Shown piece after piece: positions 8,224-17,586 of a DNA stretch of 64,000 nt. This DNA is from Metabacillus crassostreae (lineage in GTDB: Bacteria > Bacillota > Bacilli > Bacillales > Bacillaceae): contig NZ_JAFBDU010000007.1 in NCBI RefSeq assembly GCF_016908395.1, forward strand, positions 62,001 to 126,000. Direction: 5' to 3'. Position 1 is the stretch's first letter. Every line of letters starts with the position of its first letter. A program made the position numbers and the translations under genes. The notes beneath the pieces were generated by a model. The model was not told where the DNA came from. It made no database searches and saw only the letters and a list, made by a program, of their open reading frames with translations.

Positions 8224-8271
8224 AAGATTAACGCTTATGATGAAAAACATCTAAAATAATATTATAATTTG

Positions 8272-8300
8272 TAGACCAAATCGATCATTGATTTGGTCTA
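8272..8300 (+). terminator. Hairpin after dnaI
   Basis: Perfect 11-bp stem TAGACCAAATC/GATTTGGTCTA with a 7-nt loop. The following tract TTAATTTAT is only moderately T-rich. Confidence 0.7.
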
Positions 8301-8437
8301 TTAATTTATCTTAATAGAAAAAAATAATAAACAATAAAATAACATGTGAATTTTGTTTTCTCTACATTCTTTACTTCTAATTTTAAATGTTTCCCCATAT
8401 ACATAGAACCAGGTATTGGTAAAAAGGGGGGACAAAC

Positions 8438-9259
8438 ATGCTTGAGATTTTATTTTCGTCTCCGAAAGAGGCAAGAACAATTTACGCTATTTTTCGTTCC
8501 ATTCGTAAAGAGTTCCTTTCAGAATTACAACTTATTAATGACGAGCTTATAAAAATTAGCCCTAAATCATGGGATGTATCATTAGAGCAAATTGTAATTC
8601 CTGGATTTATTCAATTTATTTTAGAATATAAAGAACATCAATTCATGCTCTCAATACTTAAAGAAGAATATTATTTTGTAGAAGAAATAGAACAGCAACA
8701 TATTTTACAAATTGCCAATTCAATCATTGAAGGGGAAAGAACAGACATACCAAGAATTCAGGGATTATGCTCCCGTGATGAAGTACTCAAGGAGACCTTG
8801 GGGATGTTTTTAAAGCCTGAGTTGAATTTCTCATTTGCTTCGTTTCAAAAATTCCGTCTTCATCGATATATTGCTAGATTAAGAGAATATGTTGAAGTGG
8901 CCATTGAGGAGTACAAGCTAGAGCAAGAATATCAATCCTTTATCCAAAGCTTACGAGATTATCAATGTGAACAGAAATCTAAATTAGAGAGGATTTCAAT
9001 TGTACATAAAGAGGGCTATGATGTTTATGATGATAATAAACATCATCTAAGTGATGCTCAACTAACTACTTATGTAGATCAAGGGTTTATTTATCAACAT
9101 CCAATGTATATTGATTCGAATTTATTGGCTCCTTTAGTATCAATTGCACCAAAAGAAATTTGCATCTACACAAATGACTCACTAGATGGTATGATTCTAA
9201 CAATTCAAAATATCTTTCAAGAAAAAGTGAGAATACATAGTTTAGCTGAATTTACATAA
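8438..9259 (+). CDS. ytxC: Sporulation protein YtxC
   Basis: 273-aa protein of the YtxC family, found in endospore formers and located between dnaI and thrS as in B. subtilis. It is mostly helical and rich in charged residues; no enzyme motif or membrane segment is visible. The start is the ATG at 8438, preceded by AAAAAGGGGGG. The molecular function is unknown; the sporulation label comes from the family name and its distribution. No terminator was seen before the thrS leader. Confidence 0.85.
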   Translation: MLEILFSSPKEARTIYAIFRSIRKEFLSELQLINDELIKISPKSWDVSLEQIVIPGFIQFILEYKEHQFMLSILKEEYYFVEEIEQQHILQIANSIIEGERTDIPRIQGLCSRDEVLKETLGMFLKPELNFSFASFQKFRLHRYIARLREYVEVAIEEYKLEQEYQSFIQSLRDYQCEQKSKLERISIVHKEGYDVYDDNKHHLSDAQLTTYVDQGFIYQHPMYIDSNLLAPLVSIAPKEICIYTNDSLDGMILTIQNIFQEKVRIHSLAEFT

Positions 9260-9339
9260 TAATTATTATAGTGAAATGTCTGCTTGATTTTAGAACCAAA
9301 ACAATTTATAATACGAATTAATTGAAAAAATCATCAGTA

Positions 9340-9622
9340 TTGATAAGGACATGAGCTTGTTTATACGGTTTTACAGAGAGGGAAGGATATGCTGAAAACT
9401 TCCTAACACGATAAACAACCTTACCACCTTTAAACTTCAGCTGTGAACACGATGTTTAGTAATAGCTGACGGTCTTCCCGTTATCGATTTAAAGCCATAT
9501 CTATTTTTTTGCGTTTTTCTTTAAATGCAAAATCAATGATTTAATTAGATATTGGGAATAAGGGTGGAACCACGATCCATTGACTAGAGTATAACTCGTC
9601 CCTTTTTTAGGGGCGGGTTTTA
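9340..9622 (+). ncRNA. T-box leader of thrS (tRNA-Thr responsive)
   Basis: The T-box antiterminator sequence AGGGTGGAACCACG is at 9561-9574, followed by a terminator (9593-9622; ACTCGTCCC against GGGGCGGGT plus T4). Upstream, TTGTTTAT and ATAAACAA can close a stem bringing Thr codons ACA/ACG (9406-9410) into a specifier-like position. The exact specifier register is not certain, but the downstream thrS makes tRNA-Thr the expected effector. Confidence 0.88.
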
Positions 9623-9714
9623 TTTGTTTTTAAGGGGATTTTAGGAATGTCCAATAGCTGATAAACAATTTTAAAAGATACTTTTGCCGTATTGTAGATG
9701 TTAAGACTATGAGC

Positions 9715-9763
9715 CACTTATAAATAGAATGTAAACATGTGCTTTCCCTTCTATTTATAAGTG
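9715..9763. promoter_or_regulatory. Perfect 15-bp inverted repeat between the T-box and thrS
   Basis: CACTTATAAATAGAA (9715-9729) and TTCTATTTATAAGTG (9749-9763) flank a 19-nt loop. It lies downstream of the T-box terminator and 64 nt before the thrS start, so it would be in the read-through mRNA. There is no T run after it, so it is not a standard terminator. Confidence 0.55.
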
Positions 9764-9826
9764 TCTTATACAACGGATCTAATTCAAGAGGCACAACTAT
9801 TAAAGATGATAGAGGAGTGAACAAGG

Positions 9827-11764
9827 ATGTCAGACGTTATAAAGATTGCGTTCCCAGACGGAGCTGTTAAGGAGTTTGCTAAAGGTACCACAACTGAAGA
9901 TATTGCGGCATCCATAAGCCCAGGTCTAAAAAAGAAATCTTTAGCTGGAAAATTAGATGGTCAAGTAATCGATTTACGTACACCTATTCAACAGGATGGT
10001 GCGATTGAAATTGTTACACAAGATAGCGGAGAAGCGCTTGAAATCATGCGTCATTCAACTGCACATTTAATGGCCCAAGCAATAAAGAGAATATATAAAG
10101 ATCAATCTGTAAAGCTAGGTATTGGACCTGTTATTGAAAATGGTTTTTACTATGACATTGACATGGAGCATGCAATAACACCAGAGGATTTGCCCGTTAT
10201 TGAAAAGGAAATGAAGAAGATTGTAAATGAAAACTTAGATATTACACGAATTGAAGTAACTCGTGAAGAAGCTAAGCGTCGATATGAAGAATTAGAAGAT
10301 CCACTAAAGCTTGAGCTTCTAGAGGTAATTCCAGAAGGTGAAGCAGTATCTATTTATGAGCAAGGTGAATTTTTCGATTTATGTCGTGGAGTACATCTTC
10401 CTACAACAGGGAAAATCAAGGAATTTAAACTACTTAGTGTCGCTGGTGCTTACTGGCGTGGAGATAGTAAAAATAAAATGCTGCAACGTATTTACGGAAC
10501 AGCCTTTTTTAAGAAAGCTGATTTAGACGAGCATCTACGTATTCTTGAAGAAGCAAAAGAGCGTGATCATCGTAAGCTTGGTAAGGAGTTAGGCTTGTTT
10601 GCTACATCACAAAAGGTAGGACAAGGTTTACCATTATGGCTTCCAAAGGGTGCAACTATTAGACGAATTGTAGAACGTTACATAGTTGACAAAGAAGAGC
10701 GACTAGGCTATCAGCATGTATATACGCCAGTTCTAGGTAGTGTTGAGCTTTATAAAACATCAGGTCACTGGGAGCATTACCAAGAAGATATGTTTCCGAA
10801 AATGGAGATGGATAATGAGGATCTAGTACTTCGCCCAATGAATTGTCCTCATCATATGATGATTTATAAAAATGATATTCATAGCTACCGTGAATTACCT
10901 ATTAGAATTGCTGAATTGGGAATGATGCACAGATATGAAATGTCAGGTGCTTTAACAGGTTTACAGCGTGTTAGAGGAATGACATTAAATGATGCACATA
11001 TTTTTGTACGCCCAGATCAAATCAAAGATGAGTTCATCCGTGTTGTTCGTTTAATCGAAGCGGTTTATAAAGACTTTGGTATTGAAAAATACTCATTTAG
11101 ATTGTCGTATCGTGACCCAGAAGACAAAGAAAAATATTTTGACGATGATAGCATGTGGGAAAAAGCACAAAGCATGTTAAAAGGTGCAATGGATGAGTTA
11201 GGTCATGATTATTTTGAAGCAGAAGGAGAAGCTGCATTTTATGGTCCTAAGCTTGATGTTCAAGTAAGAACAGCACTTGGCAAAGATGAGACTCTTTCAA
11301 CTGTTCAACTTGACTTCTTACTACCTGAGCGATTTGATTTAACATATGTGGGTGAAGATGGTAAGCAGCACCGACCAGTAGTCATCCATCGTGGAGTTGT
11401 ATCAACAATGGAACGTTTTGTTGCTTTCCTTATTGAAGAATACAAAGGGGCATTTCCAACTTGGCTTGCTCCAACTCAAGTTCAAGTCATTCCAGTGTCT
11501 CCTGGTATCCATCTTGATTATGCTAAACAAGTACAGGAAGAGCTTCAAGAAGCTGGATTACGAGTTGAGTTAGATGCTCGTGATGAAAAAATCGGCTATA
11601 AAATTCGTGAATCACAAATGCAGAAAATTCCTTACATGCTTGTAGTAGGCGATAACGAAATCGCAGAAAAAGCTGTTAATGTTCGTAAATATGGTGAGCA
11701 AAAATCTGAAACACTTGCGTTTACTGAGTTTTTACAGAGCATAACAAATGAAGTAAAAAGATAA
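9827..11764 (+). CDS. thrS: Threonyl-tRNA synthetase
   Basis: Class II synthetase charging tRNA-Thr. Domains in order: TGS (about 1-64), editing domain with His76/His80 in [10 protein letters not shown], class II catalytic core (about 245-540) including the zinc-region motif MNCPHHM and motif 3 around [11 protein letters not shown], then the C-terminal anticodon-binding domain (VQVIPVSPG onward). Length is 645 aa, standard for Bacillus ThrS. GAGGAGTG lies just before the ATG. Expression should rise on threonine starvation through the T-box leader. The next operon begins from its own promoter. Confidence 0.98.
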   Translation: MSDVIKIAFPDGAVKEFAKGTTTEDIAASISPGLKKKSLAGKLDGQVIDLRTPIQQDGAIEIVTQDSGEALEIMRHSTAHLMAQAIKRIYKDQSVKLGIGPVIENGFYYDIDMEHAITPEDLPVIEKEMKKIVNENLDITRIEVTREEAKRRYEELEDPLKLELLEVIPEGEAVSIYEQGEFFDLCRGVHLPTTGKIKEFKLLSVAGAYWRGDSKNKMLQRIYGTAFFKKADLDEHLRILEEAKERDHRKLGKELGLFATSQKVGQGLPLWLPKGATIRRIVERYIVDKEERLGYQHVYTPVLGSVELYKTSGHWEHYQEDMFPKMEMDNEDLVLRPMNCPHHMMIYKNDIHSYRELPIRIAELGMMHRYEMSGALTGLQRVRGMTLNDAHIFVRPDQIKDEFIRVVRLIEAVYKDFGIEKYSFRLSYRDPEDKEKYFDDDSMWEKAQSMLKGAMDELGHDYFEAEGEAAFYGPKLDVQVRTALGKDETLSTVQLDFLLPERFDLTYVGEDGKQHRPVVIHRGVVSTMERFVAFLIEEYKGAFPTWLAPTQVQVIPVSPGIHLDYAKQVQEELQEAGLRVELDARDEKIGYKIRESQMQKIPYMLVVGDNEIAEKAVNVRKYGEQKSETLAFTEFLQSITNEVKR

Positions 11765-11905
11765 GAATAGTTTTTTAGTACAATGAGTTGCAGCAGAAAA
11801 CACTTGATTTTAACAGTAATAAGAGCTTTTAAATAAAAGTGTTGCGGAATGATCATTGGTCTGATAGAATAACATATGTTGTTGAAATAAACATATAGCA
11901 TCTAC

Positions 11906-11934
11906 TTGCAATATCTTTTGTTCGATGTTATAAT
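11906..11934 (+). promoter_or_regulatory. Sigma-A promoter of infC-rpmI-rplT
   Basis: TTGCAA (11906-11911) and TATAAT (11929-11934) with a 17-nt spacer, directly upstream of the L20 leader. Confidence 0.88.
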
Positions 11935-11940
11935 GTTCAA

Positions 11941-12080
11941 GGTAATTGAATAGTCTTTCATATATACAAGTAGAAGCACCCGCTTCTCACCTGATTGACA
12001 CATCCGTTTGTAGTTGACAGGTTGCGATGAATTTTTATATACAATCGTAGTGTGGGTGTTTATACATCCGCACTTTTTTA
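11941..12080 (+). ncRNA. L20 leader controlling infC-rpmI-rplT
   Basis: The leader contains AGAAGCACCCGCTTCTCACC near 11971-11990, typical of Bacillus infC leaders. It ends in a terminator whose stem is AGTGTGGGTG (12049-12058) against CATCCGCACTT (12065-12075) plus a T6 run. In B. subtilis, L20 binds this leader and promotes premature termination, giving autogenous control. The family assignment rests on position, recalled sequence features and the terminator. Confidence 0.85.
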
Positions 12081-12167
12081 TTTTACAATAAAAAAACCAA
12101 GATCTATCTACAATTAAACGGATTTGAAAAACTACTATTCAGTTTGATAAAACCTTGGAGGTGGCTA

Positions 12168-12689
12168 ATTATTAGCAAAGATATGATGGTAAATGACGGA
12201 ATCCGCGCACGTGAGGTTCGTCTGATCGGTGCCAATGGAGATCAGCTTGGAATTAAATCTCGTCAAGAGGCGTTAGAAATTGCTACTAGAGCTAACTTAG
12301 ATTTAGTTTTAGTTGCACCAAATGCAAAGCCTCCTGTATGTCGCATCATGGATTACGGAAAATTCCGTTTTGAACAGCAAAAGAAAGACAAAGAGGCTCG
12401 TAAAAATCAAAAGATCATTAATTTAAAAGAGGTTCGTTTGAGCCCAACTATTGATGAGCATGACTTTAACACTAAGCTTCGAAATGCACGTAAGTTCTTA
12501 GAAAAAGGCGATAAAGTAAAAGCTTCTATCCGTTTCAAAGGCCGTGCCATTACACATAAAGGAATTGGTCAAAAGGTGCTTGATCGATTCTCAAGCGAAT
12601 GTGCAGACTTAAGTACAATTGAGTCTCATCCAAAAATGGATGGTCGTAGCATGTTCTTAGTATTAGCACCGAAAAACGAAAAGCAATAA
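12168..12689 (+). CDS. infC: Translation initiation factor IF-3, ATT start
   Basis: Binds the 30S subunit, checks the start codon and prevents premature subunit joining. The N-domain ([21 protein letters not shown]) and C-domain ([19 protein letters not shown]) are joined by a lysine-rich linker. The start is inferred as the ATT at 12168: GGAGGTGG (12157-12164) is correctly spaced and the protein then begins (M)ISKD as in B. subtilis, which also uses ATT. Rare start codons in infC allow IF-3 autoregulation. Length is 173 aa. First gene of the operon. Confidence 0.95.
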   Translation: MISKDMMVNDGIRAREVRLIGANGDQLGIKSRQEALEIATRANLDLVLVAPNAKPPVCRIMDYGKFRFEQQKKDKEARKNQKIINLKEVRLSPTIDEHDFNTKLRNARKFLEKGDKVKASIRFKGRAITHKGIGQKVLDRFSSECADLSTIESHPKMDGRSMFLVLAPKNEKQ

Positions 12690-12709
12690 TTCTTAAGGAG
12701 GAATCCCTT

Positions 12710-12910
12710 ATGCCAAAAATGAAAACACACCGTGGAGCTGCGAAACGTTTCAAAAAGACCGGATCTGGTAAACTTAAACGTTCACATGCTTACACTAGTC
12801 ACTTATTTGCTAACAAATCTACAAAAGCTAAACGTAAACTACGTAAATCAACTGTAGTAAGCAAAGGCGATTTCAAACGCATTCGTCACTTATTAGACAA
12901 TATTAAATAA
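12710..12910 (+). CDS. rpmI: 50S ribosomal protein L35
   Basis: Small, strongly basic ribosomal protein of 66 aa, the usual length. It begins [20 protein letters not shown], the L35 signature, and ends in the helical RHLLDNIK tail. AAGGAGG lies ahead of the ATG. It is the second gene of the infC operon, 20 nt after infC and 31 nt before rplT, so its dosage follows the L20 leader. Confidence 0.98.
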   Translation: MPKMKTHRGAAKRFKKTGSGKLKRSHAYTSHLFANKSTKAKRKLRKSTVVSKGDFKRIRHLLDNIK

Positions 12911-12941
12911 TCGGAACATCGTAATATAGGAGGGAATTTAC

Positions 12942-13301
12942 ATGCCAAGAGTAAAAGGCGGTATCGTTTCACGTAAACGTCGTAAAAAAGTATTAAAATT
13001 AGCTAAAGGTTATTTCGGTTCTAAACATACATTATACAAAGTTGCTAACCAACAAGTAATGAAATCATTAATGTATGCTTACCGTGACCGTCGCCAGAAA
13101 AAACGTGACTTCCGTAAGCTTTGGATTACACGTATCAATGCAGCTGCACGTATGAATGGTCTTTCTTATAGCCGTTTAATGCATGGCTTAAAGCTTGCTG
13201 GTATCGAAGTAAACCGCAAAATGCTTGCTGATATAGCTGTAACAGATGAAAAAGCATTTGCTCAATTAGCTGACGCTGCAAAAGCTCAACTAAGCAAATA
13301 A
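12942..13301 (+). CDS. rplT: 50S ribosomal protein L20
   Basis: Binds 23S rRNA early in large-subunit assembly and represses its own operon through the leader at 11941-12080. The sequence starts [20 protein letters not shown] and contains the family block [14 protein letters not shown] near residues 57-70. Length is 119 aa, as usual. AGGAGGG precedes the ATG. It is the last gene of infC-rpmI-rplT and is followed by a clear terminator. Confidence 0.98.
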   Translation: MPRVKGGIVSRKRRKKVLKLAKGYFGSKHTLYKVANQQVMKSLMYAYRDRRQKKRDFRKLWITRINAAARMNGLSYSRLMHGLKLAGIEVNRKMLADIAVTDEKAFAQLADAAKAQLSK

Positions 13302-13312
13302 TATATAAACAT

Positions 13313-13349
13313 AAAAGAGTTGATTCCTAAGTGGATCAGCTCTTTTTTT
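13313..13349 (+). terminator. Terminator of infC-rpmI-rplT
   Basis: Stem GAGTTGATTCC against GGATCAGCTC followed by a T7 run. Confidence 0.88.
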
Positions 13350-13403
13350 GCTTCGTTTTGGGAAATGGATGGTACTATATAGAGAGAAAAGGAGAGATAT
13401 TAA

Positions 13404-13670
13404 ATGATCTTTATATTTTTATACTACTTAATAATAAATGTTATTGGTCTAGCTTTAATGGCTATTGATAAAGGGAGAGCCAAACGCCAGGAATGGAGGA
13501 TCAAAGAAACTACATTGTGGTCTGTATCTCTAATAGGTGGTGCACTTGGGAGTTATATTGGAATGAGGTTATATCGTCATAAAACAAAGCATACTTCATT
13601 TAAAGTTGGCTTGCCTTTGCTAGTTTCTTTACATTTTGGTTTAGTTTTATATATAGCTATATTTTGGTGA
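13404..13670 (+). CDS. ysdA: DUF1294 membrane protein YsdA
   Basis: 88-aa protein with an N-terminal hydrophobic helix (FIFLYYLIINVIGLALMAIDKGRA) and two more near residues 40-55 and 70-88. The motifs MAIDKGRAKRQEWRI and GGALGSYIGMRLYRHKTKH define the DUF1294 family. The position after rplT matches B. subtilis ysdA. AAAGGAGAG is 8 nt before the ATG. The function is unknown. Confidence 0.9.
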   Translation: MIFIFLYYLIINVIGLALMAIDKGRAKRQEWRIKETTLWSVSLIGGALGSYIGMRLYRHKTKHTSFKVGLPLLVSLHFGLVLYIAIFW

Positions 13671-13783
13671 TTCTCTTTTATGGTGCGGGAGTGATTTCCC
13701 GACCAGATTTGGATGATCATACAGCCAAGAAAGCTGTAACAGCACGTGAAAGCGTATTCATCTTTGTTTTAAAAGCTGAACAC

Positions 13784-13956
13784 GTGGGATTTTTTTATCT
13801 AACTAAGTTATTGTGAAAATTTATCGGCGATTTTTAAATTTTATCAGCGATTTTCTCGATTTATCGGCGATTCTGCAAATTTATCAGCGATTTTTCGGAT
13901 TTATCGTCGATTAGACATTTTTCGACAAAAATCACCTTTGTATAGAAAAATCCCAC
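13784..13956. repeat. 20-bp-period tandem array flanked by inverted arms (array 1)
   Basis: Five units starting at 13821, 13841, 13861, 13881 and 13901 follow TTATCRGCGATT plus 8 variable bases, with the variable core alternating CGG, CAG, CGG, CAG, CGT. The array ends TTTTTCGACAAAA. It lies between GTGGGATTTTT (13784-13794) and AAAAATCCCAC (13946-13956), a perfect 11-bp inverted repeat. It does not encode a protein repeat because 20 is not a multiple of 3. Confidence 0.85.
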
Positions 13957-14115
13957 TTAAAAAGAAAGCCACCACAACATTAGTCTTCTACCTTCTACAA
14001 ACAACAGAAAAGAAAACAACCTGATTCCATACACACAAGAAGTTATCCGACGAATGAATTAGCATAAATCACAAAAATTCTCGTAAAATGTATAAACACT
14101 ACTAACCTGCCAGAA

Positions 14116-14730
14116 ATGACAAACAAGAAAGTGGTGATTAAAATCGAGCTTGCGACCTCTACTGTTTTAACTGCCATCCAAACTACAGGATTATTTGCAC
14201 CGCTGTTCTTTATTTTATTTCATATCATTAGACAATTTCTGTTTATTCCAGTAGCTGTTGTTTGTGTTGCTGGTGGTATTTTATTTGGTACTGAATTAGG
14301 ATCGTTATATTCAGTTATTGGACTTACTTGTGCTAGTATAACTTTTTATTTATTTTCTAGGATTTTCCCTAACTTGATTCATCGATTTGTGAAAATGAAA
14401 GAAAAATGGATAGGTGCGTACACCTATTTTTCAACAGGTCAAATTATGGTTTTACGCTTGATTCCATTTGTTAACTTTTCACTTATCTCTCTTTGCATTT
14501 TAGAAAAAACAAAAGGATTTATGAGGTATGTGAGGCTTTCATTTATCACTCATATACCATCATCACTTTGTTTTACCTTTTTAGGGGCATCAATTCAAAA
14601 TTTGTCACCAATATTGATAGCTTCTATCTTATTAACCTTGCTTTTTCTTATTTATTTTTTAAGAGAGAAACAGGTCTTTATCAAGTGGGAAGATTTCTTT
14701 TTAAAAGAAAAAGGTACAGCTCGGCAATGA
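14116..14730 (+). CDS. TVP38/TMEM64 (SNARE-associated/VTT) family membrane protein
   Basis: 204-aa polytopic membrane protein. Hydrophobic segments lie at about residues 20-65, 75-95, 110-125, 140-160 and 165-185. The VTT-type pattern is seen in FIPVAVVCVAGGILFGTELG and in MVLRLIPFVNFSLISL. It resembles B. subtilis YtxB/YdjX-type proteins, which may act in lipid scrambling or envelope homeostasis; that function is inferred. The ATG at 14116 has a weak Shine-Dalgarno, and a GTG at 14134 after AAGAAAG is an alternative. It converges with ysdB. Confidence 0.75.
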   Translation: MTNKKVVIKIELATSTVLTAIQTTGLFAPLFFILFHIIRQFLFIPVAVVCVAGGILFGTELGSLYSVIGLTCASITFYLFSRIFPNLIHRFVKMKEKWIGAYTYFSTGQIMVLRLIPFVNFSLISLCILEKTKGFMRYVRLSFITHIPSSLCFTFLGASIQNLSPILIASILLTLLFLIYFLREKQVFIKWEDFFLKEKGTARQ

Positions 14731-14770
14731 ACTGTACCTTTTCTTACGAATAAGACTTAAATTTATGTTT

Positions 14771-15166
14771 CTATTTCTCACGTTTTTTTACAAGAAGCTC
14801 TTTAATTGGACTTTTCCAATCAATTTTTGCATGTGGATAACGTTTTTTTATTTGTTCCTCTACATATGAAAAATCCTCTAATGTTAATCCTTGTAGTGAA
14901 CTAGTGGCTTTTGCCCATATGAAAATGGAGACAACCTCAAACGAATGTGTTGTTGTACCTAAGTATTTTTCCCCTTCAAATAATACACCTTTGTAGGTTA
15001 ATAAAAAATTCTTGCGGACATTTTCTTTATCATCTAAGAAATGAAATTGTTTTTGTTCATGAGCTAATTCAAGCTTACGCTTTGGATTAAATAAATATTT
15101 AAATCCGGAATAAATAAGAAATAGAATGAAAATGATTAAGAGCAGCCTTAATAATATGACAAACAT
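14771..15166 (-). CDS. ysdB: Sigma-W-controlled membrane-anchored protein YsdB
   Basis: 131-aa protein with one N-terminal transmembrane helix (about residues 4-22) and a soluble domain containing NPKRKLELAHEQKQFHFLDD and NFLLTYKGVLFEGEKYLGTT. Its position between ysdA and ysdC, its length and its sequence fit B. subtilis YsdB, a member of the sigma-W envelope-stress regulon. TCAGGAGGGG precedes the ATG (minus strand), and a good sigma-W promoter lies upstream. The biochemical role is unknown. It is the only minus-strand gene in this stretch. Confidence 0.82.
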   Translation of the reverse strand: MFVILLRLLLIIFILFLIYSGFKYLFNPKRKLELAHEQKQFHFLDDKENVRKNFLLTYKGVLFEGEKYLGTTTHSFEVVSIFIWAKATSSLQGLTLEDFSYVEEQIKKRYPHAKIDWKSPIKELLVKKREK

Positions 15167-15199
15167 GTTTAACCCCTCCTGAGGGTATTTTTCCTTATT

Positions 15200-15226
15200 T
15201 ACGAATAAAGAACCTAAAAGGTTTCA
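15200..15226 (-). promoter_or_regulatory. ECF sigma-W type promoter of ysdB
   Basis: On the minus strand TGAAAC (15226-15221) and CGTA (15203-15200) are separated by 17 nt, matching the sigma-W consensus (TGAAAC, 16-17 nt, CGTA). It lies 34 nt before the ysdB start. The rest of 15227-15480 shows no gene or convincing structure. Confidence 0.8.
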
Positions 15227-15500
15227 AGTTTTTTTCAATTTGATATAATTTTTTAGTAGGATTATTATATTTGGGGGCAAAATTGATGGGTTTTTCAAGT
15301 TTATTTCAAATGTGAAAATAATTAAATCTAAGATTTGAATCACAGCATTCGTTAGAAAAGGTAAAATAATAAAGTGAAAATACTGGTGTTAAAAATTTAG
15401 TTTGAGAACTTTGATCATCAATAAAAAGAGTCAGGAATATTTTTCCTCAAAAAACAGAAGTGATTATAGAAGTTAATACGAAATCAAGGGAGAGCTAAAA

Positions 15501-15938
15501 TTGAAATATAAGTTGAAGGTAAAATTAGTAAATAAAGATGCTTTATTACCACTTCAAGCTAATGAAGGAGATGCTGGGTTTGATTTGTACTCTAATGAAG
15601 AAAAAGTAATTATGCCTGGGGAGGCTGAGTTGATAAGTACGGGTATTAGTATTGAGCTTCCTGAAGGAACTGAAGCACAAGTTAGACCTAGAAGTGGTTT
15701 AGCATTAAAGCATTCAGTAACAGTATTGAACAGTCCTGGAACAATTGATGAGGGCTATAGAGGGGAAATTAAAGTTATCTTAATAAACCATGGGAAAAAT
15801 GAGTTTAAAGTAGAAAAGCACGTAAGAATTGCACAAATGGTTATTGCTCCAGTTCCGACAGTTGAATTAGTTCAAGTTGAAGAATTATCTAGCTCTGTAA
15901 GAGGTGAAGGTGGATTTGGTTCATCTGGATTGAAGTAA
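15501..15938 (+). CDS. dut: Deoxyuridine 5'-triphosphate nucleotidohydrolase (dUTPase)
   Basis: Hydrolyses dUTP to dUMP and pyrophosphate, keeping uracil out of DNA and feeding dTMP synthesis. Trimeric-type motifs in order: DAGFDLYS (motif 1, about 22-29), [10 protein letters not shown] (motif 2), [16 protein letters not shown] (motif 3), RIAQMVI (motif 4) and the glycine-rich [10 protein letters not shown] (motif 5) near the C-terminus. Length is 145 aa, normal. It begins with TTG after AGGGAG. The gene sits between ysdB and ysdC as a cellular copy; no phage genes are nearby, although in B. subtilis 168 the known copies are prophage-linked. Confidence 0.96.
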   Translation: MKYKLKVKLVNKDALLPLQANEGDAGFDLYSNEEKVIMPGEAELISTGISIELPEGTEAQVRPRSGLALKHSVTVLNSPGTIDEGYRGEIKVILINHGKNEFKVEKHVRIAQMVIAPVPTVELVQVEELSSSVRGEGGFGSSGLK

Positions 15939-16127
15939 GATGTATTCAGGTATTAACTGGCTGAATAAAATATGTCACCTCAGAAAGTAGAAGAAGCGTA
16001 TGTTTCTAAAAATGAAGTAAATCATATAAAACAACAAGGTTATTAAGCCATTCAAGTTCAGAAGTTCGTACAGGTAAGTGCTCTCATGTATAATAAAGAT
16101 GATTGTTAATTAAGGAGGATTTACATA

Positions 16128-17213
16128 ATGACTAAACTAGATGAAACATTAACAATGCTTAAAGATTTAACAGATGCAAAAGGAATTCCTGGAAACGAGC
16201 GGGAAGTTCGTGATGTGATGAAAAAATACATATCGAGTTATTCTGATGAAGTTTACACAGATCATCTTGGTAGCTTAATTGCTAAAAAAGTAGGTCAAGA
16301 AAACGGACCTAAAATCATGATTGCAGGTCATTTAGATGAAGTTGGATTTATGATTACTCAAATTGATGACAAAGGGTTTCTACGTTTTCAAACTGTAGGT
16401 GGCTGGTGGTCACAGGTTATGCTTGCACAGCGAGTGACGATTGTTACAAATAAAGGTGATGTAACGGGAATTATCGGATCAAAGCCACCACATATTTTAC
16501 CTCCCGAAGCTCGTAAAAAACCAGTTGATATTAAAGATATGTTCATTGATATTGGGGCATCAAGTAAAGAGGAAGCCATTGAATTTGGTATAAAACCAGG
16601 AGATCAGGTTGTTCCATATTTTGAATTTACTGTTATGCAAAATGAGAAGATGCTTCTTGCTAAAGCATGGGATAATCGCATTGGCTGTGCAATCGCAATT
16701 GATGTTCTTAAAAACCTTAAAGAAACTGATCATCCTAATGTTGTTTACGGTGTTGGAACTGTTCAAGAAGAAGTAGGACTTCGTGGAGCTCGTACATCTG
16801 CAAACGTAATTCAGCCAGATATTGCATTTGGTGTTGATGTTGGAATTGCTGGAGACACACCAGGAATATCTGAAAAAGAAGCTGCAAGTAAAATGGGAAA
16901 AGGTCCACAAATCATTCTTTATGATGCATCAATGGTCTCTCACAAAGGCTTACGTGATTTAGTAACAGATACAGCTGATGAATTAGATATACCATATCAA
17001 TTTGATGCGATTGCTGGTGGTGGAACTGATTCAGGTGCTATTCACATTTCAGCAAATGGTGTGCCAGCTTTATCAATCACAATAGCTACACGCTATATTC
17101 ACTCACATGCTGCAATGCTTCATCGTGATGATTATGAACATGCAGTAAAATTAATTACTGAAGTTGTAAAACGTTTAGATCGCGATACTGTGAATAAAAT
17201 TACATTTGAATAA
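16128..17213 (+). CDS. ysdC: M42-family metallo-aminopeptidase YsdC
   Basis: Cytosolic binuclear-metal peptidase of the M42 (glutamyl/deblocking aminopeptidase) family, thought to trim peptides. Metal and catalytic motifs are seen in order: [10 protein letters not shown] (about 66-75), AWDNRIGCA (about 178-186), [10 protein letters not shown] with the catalytic Glu pair (about 211-220), FGVDVG and the final YIHSHAAM. Length is 361 aa, as in the family. TAAGGAGG precedes the ATG. It is transcribed alone toward sspI and shares a bidirectional terminator with it. Substrate specificity cannot be read from the sequence. Confidence 0.93.
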   Translation: MTKLDETLTMLKDLTDAKGIPGNEREVRDVMKKYISSYSDEVYTDHLGSLIAKKVGQENGPKIMIAGHLDEVGFMITQIDDKGFLRFQTVGGWWSQVMLAQRVTIVTNKGDVTGIIGSKPPHILPPEARKKPVDIKDMFIDIGASSKEEAIEFGIKPGDQVVPYFEFTVMQNEKMLLAKAWDNRIGCAIAIDVLKNLKETDHPNVVYGVGTVQEEVGLRGARTSANVIQPDIAFGVDVGIAGDTPGISEKEAASKMGKGPQIILYDASMVSHKGLRDLVTDTADELDIPYQFDAIAGGGTDSGAIHISANGVPALSITIATRYIHSHAAMLHRDDYEHAVKLITEVVKRLDRDTVNKITFE

Positions 17214-17215
17214 CA

Positions 17216-17248
17216 AAAAATGCTGGGACATAAGTGCCCAGCATTTTT
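17216..17248. terminator. Bidirectional terminator between ysdC and sspI
   Basis: Perfect 12-bp stem AAAAATGCTGGG/CCCAGCATTTTT with A and T tracts on opposite sides, so it can serve both converging genes. Confidence 0.9.
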
Positions 17249-17260
17249 AAAAGTTTTGTA

Positions 17261-17470
17261 TTATTTCTTTAATCCTTGTTCTAAAGTTGCTAACATTTCT
17301 TGTTTATCCTGATCATTTGCATTTTGCCAAATTACCTCGAAAAGAACTCCTAAACCTGGTAGCATTTTTTCTTCTCCACTTTGAATGGCATCAACAATAG
17401 TATCTTGTAGCTGACCTTGGTCGTTTCCAGAAACATTTGAAATAACAGCATGACGAAGATTTAAATTCAT
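17261..17470 (-). CDS. sspI: Small acid-soluble spore protein SspI
   Basis: 69-aa minor SASP of the SspI family, packaged in the spore core. The sequence begins [15 protein letters not shown] and contains [18 protein letters not shown], the family hallmark. The true start is the ATG at 17470 with AAAGGAG upstream on the minus strand; a longer reading frame to 17569 is not translated in this family. It is normally made in the forespore under sigma-G. No convincing sigma-G promoter could be identified. The genome position next to ysgA matches B. subtilis. Confidence 0.95.
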   Translation of the reverse strand: MNLNLRHAVISNVSGNDQGQLQDTIVDAIQSGEEKMLPGLGVLFEVIWQNANDQDKQEMLATLEQGLKK

Positions 17471-17586
17471 TAATATCAACTCCTTTGCAGAAATGTTACT
17501 ACTTATCCTATAGCATTTGTTAAACGATAAAATATTATGTATGATGAGTAAGAGAATTTGTAAAAGCACTTAAAAGGGGTATGAAT

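Noticed and set aside
8346-8552. 68-codon frame before ytxC
   Set aside because: It overlaps the first third of ytxC in another frame, and ytxC has the strong GGGGGG ribosome-binding site and family similarity.
13821-13930. Possible CRISPR array
   Set aside because: Units are 20 bp with only about 8 variable bases and no true spacers; no cas genes are present in the window.
15501-15938. dut as a prophage remnant
   Set aside because: Flanking genes ysdB and ysdC keep Bacillus synteny, base composition is ordinary and no other phage gene or attachment site is seen.
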